Below, piece after piece: positions 1 through 6,882 of a stretch of DNA of 64,000 bases. The stretch is from Sphingomonas arenae (GTDB lineage: Bacteria > Pseudomonadota > Alphaproteobacteria > Sphingomonadales > Sphingomonadaceae): assembly GCF_016924655.1 (NCBI RefSeq), contig NZ_JAFFJU010000002.1, positions 682,001 through 746,000 of the forward strand, in the 5' to 3' direction. The translations under genes were made by a program, and so were the position numbers. A model generated the notes under the pieces. It was not told where the DNA came from. It searched no databases and saw only the letters and a program-made list of their open reading frames with translations. The first letter of the stretch is position 1; every line of letters starts with the position of its first letter.

Positions 1-1047
1 CAGCGACTGAGCTACCGTCTTGAGGTAACCGATGGCCTCCACGCTCGCAGGCGAGACCAGTGTCGACGGTGGCTGGTAGCCAGTGGCGGCCGCGCGACCC
101 GCCCAGTCCCGCTGCTTCCAGTCGTCGGGGCAAAACATGTCCAGGATTTCGTACGAAAGTGACCAGATCACTCCGTACCCACGTCGCTGCGCTTCCCTTG
201 CGAAGGCCTCGTGCCAAGCCAGAGCGGGTCCGTTCATCGCGCGCGCAACCGAGACGAGCCCATCACCGCCCAGCGCGAAATAGTGGCTCATGCCCACGTA
301 ATGGGTGATCAGCTTCCGGAACCCCAGCCGCTCGATGCTGTCGACGACCCGCTCGGGCGGGAGGTGGTACATGTCGTCGTACGCCGTGCAGATCCGAAGT
401 TCGTGCTCGGGCACCATGGCATCATTGATCGCCAGAACGCTTCCCGATCCCTCGCAGCGGATGTTCCGCAGGGCGAGCCGCGCCTCGATCGGCTGCTGGA
501 AGCGGACCTCGCTTCCGCCCTCATACCCGGGCGGCACAAGGCTGATGAACATGCGATCGATGTCGCCAGGGAACACTCGGTCGGCATCGTTGGGGAGAGA
601 GAACCCGCCGTCCAGCTGGTCGAAGTCCAGCCGGATCGTCGCGGCGGTCCCGCCTCCCTGGGCATAGTTCCACAGACGCACATACCAGCTGCGCGCCTGG
701 CCTTCGGCGTCGCGGCCCTCAATCGTCAGCGTCGGGCCGTTCACCGCGTCGAGCGGCGCCACGCCCGTCGACTCCCACTCGAAACTGAGAGTGCAGTGCG
801 AGTAGTCGCGCTTCAGTTCCCTTCGGTGCGCGGGATGCGCATGCCGATCCTCACTTTCGAAGATGAGCCCGACGAGGTCCCCGCGGCGCAGGAAGCTGGC
901 ATGCGCGACGATGGAGTGCGCATCCTCGCCCGCCACGACACTGGCCATGGCTCCGCGCGGGAAGTCGACGACCCAATGTCGTGGATCGAAGCGCTTCACC
1001 CAGGTGCGGTCCAGCGGCGCATCCGCGCGGGTGAACCAGTGCTTCAT
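1..1047 (-). CDS. Large phage/GTA-like tail protein, partial (C-terminus beyond left edge)
   Basis: The frame is open from the ATG at 1047 to base 1, so at least 349 residues are present and the C-terminus lies outside the window. The start overlaps the stop of the tape-measure gene (ATGA). The N-terminus (MKHWFTRADAPLDRTWVKRF) is followed by a beta-rich segment with the motif GPTLTIEGRDAEGQ, then from about residue 200 a part with WHEAFAREAQRRGYGVIWSL that reads like a TIM-barrel glycoside-hydrolase-like fold. GTA clusters normally carry a DUF2460 distal tail protein here; this is something else. I recall a 'non-contractile tail sheath' family with an N-terminal domain plus TIM barrel that would fit, but that name is inference from memory. 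Tail location is well supported by context. Confidence 0.7.
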   Translation of the reverse strand, partial: MKHWFTRADAPLDRTWVKRFDPRHWVVDFPRGAMASVVAGEDAHSIVAHASFLRRGDLVGLIFESEDRHAHPAHRRELKRDYSHCTLSFEWESTGVAPLDAVNGPTLTIEGRDAEGQARSWYVRLWNYAQGGGTAATIRLDFDQLDGGFSLPNDADRVFPGDIDRMFISLVPPGYEGGSEVRFQQPIEARLALRNIRCEGSGSVLAINDAMVPEHELRICTAYDDMYHLPPERVVDSIERLGFRKLITHYVGMSHYFALGGDGLVSVARAMNGPALAWHEAFAREAQRRGYGVIWSLSYEILDMFCPDDWKQRDWAGRAAATGYQPPSTLVSPASVEAIGYLKTVAQSL

Positions 1048-1610
1048 CGGTCACTCGCCAGGATCGCCGAACGGACGGCCCGGGCAATCTGCCGTGACGA
1101 CTGCCGCATGACCTGGGGCTCAGACGCGCCGGTGGAATGCAGCGCGATCGACACCCGCACGTCCTTGCCCCCGCCGCGCAAGGTCTCGACCCGACCGGAT
1201 GAAGACGGGACGAACAGTTCCGGTCCGCGCTCGCCGACCAGATAGGGTCGGCCTTGGTTCACCGGCCCGCCCGTGGCTCTGCCCGGAAGCCCCAGCAGGC
1301 TTCCCCCGAGGCTTGCAAGCACGCCCCCGAGACCCGCGCCGCCACCTCCACCAGCGCCTGCGAAGAGCCCACGCAGCGAGGCCGCCGCAATGTCACTCAT
1401 CGCCGACAGGGCTGCCTTCTTCAGGTCATCGAACCCGAACTTGCCGCTGGTGACCGCGCGCGCCAGCGAACCTTCGATCAGGCGCCCGGCCCGTCCCGCA
1501 CCAGCTGCGAGCGGACCCTCCAATTCTCCCCGCATGGCGGAAACATCCCGTGCGAAAGCAGAAGTGTCCGCCCGTACGCTGATGACCAGTCTTTCAATCT
1601 CATCGTCCAT
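1044..1610 (-). CDS. Short tail tape measure protein (GTA g11-like)
   Basis: 188 residues from the ATG at 1610 (MDDEIERLVISVRADTSAF). An upstream in-frame start at 1682 would overlap the chaperone gene much more. The N-terminal half is helical. It is followed by a Gly-rich stretch (GAGGGGGAGLGG) and the motif RATGGPVNQGRPYLVGERGP, which is typical of the C-terminal end of tape-measure proteins of small siphophages and GTAs. At 188 residues it is far shorter than tape measures of ordinary siphophages (often more than 600) and close to the roughly 220 of the Rhodobacter GTA protein, implying a very short tail. It overlaps the chaperone gene by 11 bp and the next gene by 4 bp, so the three are probably translationally coupled. 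Confidence 0.82.
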   Translation of the reverse strand: MDDEIERLVISVRADTSAFARDVSAMRGELEGPLAAGAGRAGRLIEGSLARAVTSGKFGFDDLKKAALSAMSDIAAASLRGLFAGAGGGGGAGLGGVLASLGGSLLGLPGRATGGPVNQGRPYLVGERGPELFVPSSSGRVETLRGGGKDVRVSIALHSTGASEPQVMRQSSRQIARAVRSAILASDR

Positions 1611-1809
1611 TCTGGCTTGTCCCGTCGTCAGGAAATTGTTGCAGGAGCTCTGACAGCATCTCGCGCGATGCGAGCGGAACATCGGCTTCGTTCGCGGTGA
1701 GGCACGCCGCCAGCTCGGCCGGGGTGCTCATCCAGAACTCGCCGGGCCGCCATCCCAGCAGTTGAGCCGCCGCCCCGCACAGGCGGGCAGCGCCCTTGCC
1801 GAAGGTCAT
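1600..1809 (-). CDS. Phage tail assembly chaperone (GTA g10.1-like)
   Basis: 69 residues (MTFGKGAARLCGAAAQLLGW, then RPGEFWMSTPAELAACLTA). The W-x-P-x-E-F-W-x-(S/M)-T-P-x-E pattern is characteristic of the small tail assembly chaperone between gp10 and the tape measure in GTA clusters. It starts 1 bp after the stop of gp10 and overlaps the tape-measure start by 11 bp. The expected role is to bind the tape measure and major tail protein during tail assembly. Family assignment is from motif and position. Confidence 0.78.
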   Translation of the reverse strand: MTFGKGAARLCGAAAQLLGWRPGEFWMSTPAELAACLTANEADVPLASREMLSELLQQFPDDGTSQNGR

Positions 1810-1810
1810 G

Positions 1811-2122
1811 TCATCGTCCCTGCAGGATCTGGCCTAGGAGCAACCGCAAGGCGGGAGTCGTCCGGCTCAGCCCCTGCTCGACGACTGCCTGACCGATGCG
1901 CTCACGGGTGATCGCAGGGGGGCGTTCAGCCGAGAGATGATCGAACAAGGCCGCAATCTCCTGCAGCGTCAGTTTCCCCTCGGCTGCGCGTTCGACCAAC
2001 CCGAACAGGGAACCGAGTTCCTGCTCCGCCGCGACCAGCGCCTGGAACGACGGCCGGAGAACCAGCATCTCACCCCCGACTTGCAGGGTCGCTTCGCCCC
2101 GATGCGGGTTGCCGCCGCTCAC
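1811..2122 (-). CDS. Gene transfer agent family protein, gp10-like
   Basis: 103 residues with the signature NPHRGEATLQVGGEMLVLRP followed by F-x-A-L-x-x-x-E-x-E-x-x-x-x, which is the GTA gp10 family (GTA_gp10). It lies in the expected slot between the major tail protein, with which it shares a 4-bp overlap, and the tail assembly chaperone. Its function is not firmly established; position suggests a chaperone-like partner of tail assembly, comparable to the split G/GT chaperones of siphophages. This gene is one of the best indicators that the module is GTA-related and not a generic prophage. Confidence 0.85.
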   Translation of the reverse strand: MSGGNPHRGEATLQVGGEMLVLRPSFQALVAAEQELGSLFGLVERAAEGKLTLQEIAALFDHLSAERPPAITRERIGQAVVEQGLSRTTPALRLLLGQILQGR

Positions 2123-2526
2123 AACGGCACCACTGGGCCGCTGCTTTCCAGGGCAAGCGTGTAGTTGCGTTCTCCGTTGAAATCCCCGGCATACTCCAGG
2201 CGGGTCACGAGGAACTTGCCCCGCATCCGCTCGCCGCTCTCGAAGCTCAGTTCATAGTCCTGGATGGTCCCCTCGAGCGCCAGCGACCGGACCTGCAGTT
2301 CCGCCGAGCTTCCGGTGAAAATCCCACTCGCCGCTACCGAGACCGATCGGACACCCGCTCCCGACAGCAGCTCGCGCCATCCTCCGCTGCCCTTGTTGGT
2401 GATTGCCACCGCGTCCCCCGAAATGGACATCTGGGTGGTCTTGAGCCCCGCCACCGTCGTGAAGCCGGGGCTCGCCCCACCACTCCCGATCTTCAGCAGG
2501 AAAGCGCTTCCGCGTTCCGCAGCCAT
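2119..2526 (-). CDS. Phage major tail protein (GTA g9-like)
   Basis: 135 residues from the ATG at 2526, which has AAGGAG seven bases upstream; the ATG six bases earlier sits almost on the ribosome site. The sequence MAAERGSAFLLKIGSGGASP, then TQMSISGDAVAITNKGSGGW with a C-terminal YTLALESSGPVV, follows the TP901-1 / GTA major tail protein pattern, whose hexameric rings build the tail tube. The usual length is about 135-140, so it looks intact. It is preceded by the DUF3168 tail terminator gene and followed by gp10 with a 4-bp overlap. Confidence 0.85.
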   Translation of the reverse strand: MAAERGSAFLLKIGSGGASPGFTTVAGLKTTQMSISGDAVAITNKGSGGWRELLSGAGVRSVSVAASGIFTGSSAELQVRSLALEGTIQDYELSFESGERMRGKFLVTRLEYAGDFNGERNYTLALESSGPVVPL

Positions 2527-2528
2527 GG

Positions 2529-2915
2529 TCATTCTCCTTGTTCGTTCGAAAGAAGTCGTGCGCGGTAATCGAGCGCCGCAGCCCACGGGCCGGACACGTC
2601 GCGCACCAGGCGTCGCTTGACGAAGCGGAAGCTCACCAACTGCCAGTCGGTCACGGGTCCGAGGCTGCCCAGCGCCGCATCCGCCGCGTCGGCGAGCCGT
2701 TGCAGCCGGGTGGGCTGGTCATCCCACAGCGTCAGCGCGACGAGAACTTCCCGGCCCACTCCGCTCTTGTGGCTCCAGTCCTGCTCGGTCCCGGCATCGA
2801 CAACTGCGTAGGGGAACGGTGCCCGGGCCGGCGGCCCATCGTAGGTGCCGGTGAGCTCAGGCAGAGCGGACAACGCCCGGACCGCTGCACCCTGCAGCTC
2901 AGAACCCGCGCTCAT
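2529..2915 (-). CDS. DUF3168 family tail terminator (GTA g8-like)
   Basis: 128 residues. The motif PYAVVDAGTEQDWSHKSGVG followed by REVLVALTLWDD is the typical DUF3168 core, in which a beta-sheet protein forms the ring that caps the tail tube and joins it to the head. Its length matches the family. It sits directly before the major tail protein, ending 2 bp upstream of that gene's start at 2526, and overlaps the small upstream gene by 4 bp. Confidence 0.83.
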   Translation of the reverse strand: MSAGSELQGAAVRALSALPELTGTYDGPPARAPFPYAVVDAGTEQDWSHKSGVGREVLVALTLWDDQPTRLQRLADAADAALGSLGPVTDWQLVSFRFVKRRLVRDVSGPWAAALDYRARLLSNEQGE

Positions 2916-3118
2916 CGTCTGTTCCGCCCCACAAATCGCAGAGAGGAATCTTCCAGCCAGCGCCGGAGCAGGCCCTCGCCGGTGACCTCGACTGCGTCAC
3001 CTGTCACGCGGACGTCGGCCTGCGAGAGCTGCAACGCCAGCGTGTCCCGCAGCTCAACGATCCTCGCATCCCGGGCCGCAATCACGACCTCGGCCGCGCG
3101 TTTCTCCAATGCTTTCAA
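2912..3118 (-). CDS. Small phage protein between head closure and tail terminator
   Basis: 68 residues from the TTG at 3118 (MKALEKRAAEVVIAARDARI). TTG is preferred because AGGAGGT lies six bases upstream and the start overlaps the TGA of the head-closure gene (TTGA); an upstream GTG at 3136 is the alternative. The protein is an amphipathic helix followed by a short beta segment (DVRVTGDAVEVTGEGLLRRW). I do not recognise a named family. Small proteins of this size are common between g7 and g8 in sphingomonad GTA-like clusters. It is coupled on both sides by 4-bp overlaps, so it is likely expressed with the structural genes. Confidence 0.65.
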   Translation of the reverse strand: MKALEKRAAEVVIAARDARIVELRDTLALQLSQADVRVTGDAVEVTGEGLLRRWLEDSSLRFVGRNRR

Positions 3119-3441
3119 CTGCGCACCTCCTCGCACTTGAGCGTCAGCCGGTCAGGCAGCCTCGGGTCAAACAGGAGCTGGCGAACCATCAGGAGCCGCC
3201 CCTTCCAGCGCACCCGCTGGTCGACCGCGATCTCATCCCGCATCCTGATCGACACACGAAAGCGCGGCATGGCGCTCAGGCTCATGCCCTCGGCCTCCGC
3301 TCCCACCGCGTCGAACACCACGGCGGCGAGGCAATCCGCGAACCGCTCCCAGCCGCCGTCCCGCAGTCCGGCGGCAGATCGCACCGCAACTTGCCGCTCG
3401 AACGTGATCCGTTCCCGCAGCGTGCCGGCGAACTCGCCCAT
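3115..3441 (-). CDS. Head closure / head-tail adaptor (GTA g7-like)
   Basis: 108 residues from the ATG at 3441, which overlaps the stop of the connector gene (ATGA). MGEFAGTLRERITFERQVAV is the classic opening of the phage head-tail joining family (SPP1 gp16 / HK97 gp7 type), and the C-terminal RLLMVRQLLFDPRLPDRLTL fits the conserved end of the family. The product stacks under the connector ring and plugs the DNA channel. Length is normal. Confidence 0.84.
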   Translation of the reverse strand: MGEFAGTLRERITFERQVAVRSAAGLRDGGWERFADCLAAVVFDAVGAEAEGMSLSAMPRFRVSIRMRDEIAVDQRVRWKGRLLMVRQLLFDPRLPDRLTLKCEEVRS

Positions 3442-3965
3442 CAGCGGAGCCTCAGCCGGCGATACGGTCGCCACAGCGCCGTTACCGCCGCGGGGGGCTC
3501 CCCACCGGAGCCGTCGCGGCTGGCGAACAGATGAGCGACGAGGCGCAGCACGCCCTGGCGCAGAGGCTCGGGCACCTCGTTTCCGTCCGACGCTAATCCC
3601 GCAGTACCGCGAACCACCCCGCGTTCCCCGGCAGCGATCCTGACCCACCCCTCGCCACTGCGGTCGATGTTCGTGCTGTATTCGCCCGGCACCAACGCCT
3701 GGTGGACACCGGCCGCATCTACTCGCTCGACGCCTTCGATGGACCGGACCGGCGCAACCCGAAGCTGCTGCCACCCGCCGTTCCCCACCAGCTCCTCTTC
3801 GAAGGAGCGCGCGACCACTACCTGGTTGAGAAACGCCTCACACAGTTCCGTTGCGGTGCGGATGAGCCCCGCGAGGATCGCCTCCTCCTCCCCGGTCTCC
3901 ACCCGCACGTACGCCTGCGCCTCGCTCACCGAGACCGCAGGCAATGCCCGTCCAAGCCACCCCAT
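3441..3965 (-). CDS. Head-tail connector (GTA g6-like, gp6 family)
   Basis: 174 residues. The N-terminus VSVSEAQAYVRVETGEEEAI followed by LAGLIRTATELCEAFLNQ is the gp6/phiE125 gp8-like connector pattern: a long helix pair with a conserved EAFLN(Q/R) segment, then beta-rich material and a C-terminal helix ending in the basic RPYRRLRLR. It forms the 12-fold ring below the portal. It is joined by overlapping start/stop to the fibre-adaptor-like gene upstream and to the head-closure gene downstream. Length is within family range. Confidence 0.82.
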   Translation of the reverse strand: MGWLGRALPAVSVSEAQAYVRVETGEEEAILAGLIRTATELCEAFLNQVVVARSFEEELVGNGGWQQLRVAPVRSIEGVERVDAAGVHQALVPGEYSTNIDRSGEGWVRIAAGERGVVRGTAGLASDGNEVPEPLRQGVLRLVAHLFASRDGSGGEPPAAVTALWRPYRRLRLR

Positions 3966-4246
3966 CAGCGCTTCTCCACCCGAAGCACGACCGAGCGGCT
4001 GTCGCGCCGGCCACTTGCGGTGGTCACCAGGTTCGACACCCGATAGGTCTTGCCAGGCTCGCCGCCGGCGACTTGGACGCTGGTCGTCAGCAGGTCGAAC
4101 GCGCTGCTGGCGATCGACACTCCTCCGGGTTCATCCGGGCTGACGGCCCAGCTGCTCGAGGCGAGGGCATCCCCCGCCAGATAGTCTGCGCCCCAATCGA
4201 CGGCATAGTCGAGCAGGGCGTCGGGATCCTTCAACAGGAACGACAT
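3965..4246 (-). CDS. Small tail-fibre adaptor-like protein
   Basis: 93 residues (MSFLLKDPDALLDYAVDWG, then ADYLAGDALASSSWAVSPDE and a C-terminal KTYRVSNLVTTASGRRDSRS). The pattern of an opening acidic-aromatic segment, a W near residue 33 and a beta-strand ending in a short R-rich tail matches small 'phage fibre-tail adaptor' proteins as I remember them. It lies directly beside the tail spike, and I infer that it anchors the spike. It overlaps the connector start by 1 bp. The surface-adhesin partner role is inference from context. Confidence 0.6.
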   Translation of the reverse strand: MSFLLKDPDALLDYAVDWGADYLAGDALASSSWAVSPDEPGGVSIASSAFDLLTTSVQVAGGEPGKTYRVSNLVTTASGRRDSRSVVLRVEKR

Positions 4247-4276
4247 TCACGATCTCTCTTCAGGAGGGAGGAGGCC

Positions 4277-4411
4277 TCAGCGCGGTTCCGGAGTCAGTAT
4301 CCGGTCTGCTGTTGGCGTGGTCCGGCGCTTGGGCGGTGTTTTCGACGGATTGCCCTGTCGGGGTGGTTGCGCGATCGCGGCCTCGCCCAGCGCGTAAGGA
4401 ACCCCGCTCAT
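4277..4411 (-). CDS. Hypothetical 44-residue protein behind the tail spike
   Basis: This short frame opens with an ATG at 4411 that overlaps the TGA of the tail-spike gene (ATGA) and ends at 4277. The product is Pro- and Thr-rich and basic (QPPRQGNPSKTPPKRRTTPT), with no membrane segment. The overlap with the upstream stop is the pattern shared by most genes of this module, which is the main reason to believe it. No family is recognised. It could also be simple spacer between the spike and the adaptor gene. Confidence 0.42.
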   Translation of the reverse strand: MSGVPYALGEAAIAQPPRQGNPSKTPPKRRTTPTADRILTPEPR

Positions 4412-6813
4412 CAGGCGGCCACCGCTTTCAACACCGCGAAGTTGAGCACGAGCGACTCGGCAAGTGCCCCCGCCGACCTGTTCCGCAGCTGCATTCGACA
4501 GGTTCCCGCGCCCACCGCAGTCACGGTCAGATCATAGGCATCGGCTGAAGCTCCGGAACCGATCGACACGACCAACACGTCGCCGACAGCGATGCGGTCG
4601 TTCGTCAGGACGAAGCTGACCGACCCACCGCTCTCCACTGGAGCGTTGTGCAGAGTGATCTGCCCGCACGTCTTGTTCAGCGTCACCGGCGCCGACTTGG
4701 CCCCCGCCTGGGCGACGACCCCGCCAGCACCCGCGGCATAGCCGATCGCCTCTCCGCCGGAGAGCGCTCCATAGAACGGTCGCCAGATGCCCGGGCTACC
4801 CCCGGTCACACATTGCCACCCCACGGGGGAGCCAGCGGCCGGCGCACCGTTGAATACGATCGCGCCCTGCATCCACGGCCCGCTCGCCGGGGCGGCATTG
4901 GCGATCGTCACTGTCCGGTCGATGATCCCCAGGCCCTCGACGAAGTTCACGCGGTGCGGACCGATCTGCCGCGTCGTGTTCGGCCCGGTGATCTCGAAAG
5001 GGCACAGACGGCTGTTCCCCGAGTTCGCGTAACGGAACCACAGATTGGAGCCGTTCCACGCCAGGTCGTATCCAAGCGGCGCCTGCGCGTTGTGGGTGAA
5101 GCTCAGGTGGCGATCGCCGCTGCTGACGACCAGCGTCTTGACGCTGCTGTCGCGGGTGGCGGAGCCGACCCCGCCCGGCACCATCAACGAACCGCTGAGG
5201 TTCCGCAGGTGCACTCCCGTCCCGGTCACGTCGGCGGCATGGGTACCGCCCTCGATCAGGGTCGGCGCGACCGTCTGTGAAGGGTTCTGGTCGCCTTCCG
5301 TGTAGCACCCGCTGAACAGGTTTCCGGCGTTGGGATCGTCCGTCAGGATCGCTCCGCCACACCGAAACACCGCGCCCGCCGACCACGCCGCGATCCCGTT
5401 GTAGCTTCCCCCCGGCTGCACATAGCCCCAGCCCTGGTTGTCGGCCGCCGATCCGCTCGGAGGATTGGCCGAGCACCAGGCTTCCTGGCCCACCCGGACG
5501 TAGTAGCGATTGCCCTGATAGGTGCAGGCCGTCGGAATGCTCCCGGCCGCGCCATCCCAGCCGTTGGCCGACAGGTGCACGCCAAAGTAGCTGTTCCCGA
5601 GAAAGCTGCTGTCCCACACGCCCCACTGCCGGTTGGAGCTGAAGTCGCAGCTCACGACCGTGCACGCGTTGGCGTCCGCGCTATCCAGGAACACACCGTT
5701 CCGGCAACCCGTCACTCGCACCTTTTCGATGCGAGTGCAGTTCACATTGCCCTCTGCACCGGCGCCGGCCCCCGCGGCTGCTAGCGCATGGATGCCGTTC
5801 CCCTGGAAGCCGCTGATCGCCACCTCTTCAATGGTTGCACTCGCCCGCAAGTGGATCCCGTGCCACTCGCCTTCGGCGCCGGCATAGCCTCCGCTGAGCG
5901 ACAAGCGGCGGATCACCGAGCCATTGGCGCTCTTGCCGGCAGGCCGGATGGCGGACGCTCCGGACGTATTCTCCCGGTGCACGCGGATACCAGTGACGCC
6001 GGCGGGAAATTTCAGGATGGTCCCGAACCCGCCGGGCTGGCCGACGCCCTCACCCTCGACCACGAACGTACCATCGGTCAGTTCGATCGTTCCCGCGAAC
6101 TCGAAGCGGCCCACTGAAAAGCGGATGCGCTCCAGCGCCTGATAATAGGTGCTGACATCAGTGGCGCGCGAACGCAGCGCACCACACATGGCATTCCACG
6201 CCGTGATGTTCGCCGCGCCCTTGCCCGTACCTGCCGACACCCCGAACCAGCTCGGGTTGACCGCCCCCTCGAACTGCCGGACCCATGCGCCCTGCGCGCC
6301 GCTCGGATCGCTCACCGACGCGACATACAGCCCCTGGTGCGGGTCGGCCGACACCCGCACGGAATGGTTTCCGCTGCGGTAGATGAACACGCCTTCCCGG
6401 CCCGCCTCGGTCAGCAGCCGCACGTCTCCGACCTGCCCCTGGAGCGCTGCGAGTTGGCTCCGGTCCTCCACGGACGAAGACTCGCCTTTGCTGGAGTTCT
6501 CCACCCGGCTGAACCACTCGGCCGCGGCAACCACCGCGACCGTCTTCATGCCACCGCCAAACTCCGTCAGCGTGCCGTCGATCGGGTCGCGGACGATACT
6601 GCCGTCCGGCTGCAGCGTGCCGCGTCCAATCTCCCGGTCCGCAGGCCGGTCGACGCTCTGAATGCAGTAATAGAACTGGTCGCCGGGGCTTAGCACCTCG
6701 GCAAAGCTGGAAAAGCCCTGCACCGCCGCCCCGGGCACGATCGGGCCGATGCCGGCCGTGGTCGTGAACGTCCGGACCAGGTCGCAGAAACGGGGCGTGA
6801 ACGGGACAGTCAT
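4411..6813 (-). CDS. Tail spike with right-handed beta-helix (pectate-lyase-like)
   Basis: 800 residues. Residues 1-110 form an N-terminal virion-binding part (MTVPFTPRFCDLVRTFTTTA, then QPDGSIVRDPIDGT). From roughly residue 190 to 520 there are many short beta repeats with stacked Asn, Gly and Cys residues typical of a parallel beta-helix (GNGIHAL, CTRIEKVRVTGCRNGVFLDS, CTVVSCDFSSNRQWGVWDSS). The C-terminal 110 residues contain VTLNKTCGQITLHNA and LVLNFAVLK, a module seen at the end of phage tail proteins. Such proteins bind and often cleave surface polysaccharide. It has its own AAGGGAGAAGGG ribosome site and follows a strong hairpin, so it may be separately controlled. It sits between capsid and connector, where GTA clusters usually have nothing. 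Confidence 0.75.
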   Translation of the reverse strand: MTVPFTPRFCDLVRTFTTTAGIGPIVPGAAVQGFSSFAEVLSPGDQFYYCIQSVDRPADREIGRGTLQPDGSIVRDPIDGTLTEFGGGMKTVAVVAAAEWFSRVENSSKGESSSVEDRSQLAALQGQVGDVRLLTEAGREGVFIYRSGNHSVRVSADPHQGLYVASVSDPSGAQGAWVRQFEGAVNPSWFGVSAGTGKGAANITAWNAMCGALRSRATDVSTYYQALERIRFSVGRFEFAGTIELTDGTFVVEGEGVGQPGGFGTILKFPAGVTGIRVHRENTSGASAIRPAGKSANGSVIRRLSLSGGYAGAEGEWHGIHLRASATIEEVAISGFQGNGIHALAAAGAGAGAEGNVNCTRIEKVRVTGCRNGVFLDSADANACTVVSCDFSSNRQWGVWDSSFLGNSYFGVHLSANGWDGAAGSIPTACTYQGNRYYVRVGQEAWCSANPPSGSAADNQGWGYVQPGGSYNGIAAWSAGAVFRCGGAILTDDPNAGNLFSGCYTEGDQNPSQTVAPTLIEGGTHAADVTGTGVHLRNLSGSLMVPGGVGSATRDSSVKTLVVSSGDRHLSFTHNAQAPLGYDLAWNGSNLWFRYANSGNSRLCPFEITGPNTTRQIGPHRVNFVEGLGIIDRTVTIANAAPASGPWMQGAIVFNGAPAAGSPVGWQCVTGGSPGIWRPFYGALSGGEAIGYAAGAGGVVAQAGAKSAPVTLNKTCGQITLHNAPVESGGSVSFVLTNDRIAVGDVLVVSIGSGASADAYDLTVTAVGAGTCRMQLRNRSAGALAESLVLNFAVLKAVAA

Positions 6814-6839
6814 CCCTTCTCCCTTCTTGTGATCTCAAT

Positions 6840-6878
6840 GAAAGAGCGGGGCTCCGGCACCATGCCGGAGCCCCGCCG
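6840..6878 (-). terminator. Strong hairpin terminator between capsid and tail-spike genes
   Basis: A perfect 13-bp inverted repeat (arms 6846-6858 and 6864-6876, loop ACCAT). Read on the minus strand it is followed by TCTTTCATT, so it acts on transcripts leaving the capsid gene. It probably makes partial termination that leaves capsid mRNA more abundant than tail mRNA. Confidence 0.72.
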
Positions 6879-6882
6879 GGCG

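Noticed and set aside
211-1245. A 344-residue plus-strand open frame at the left edge
   Set aside because: It is antisense to the tail protein, whose frame is coherent and starts with a 4-bp overlap typical of the module.
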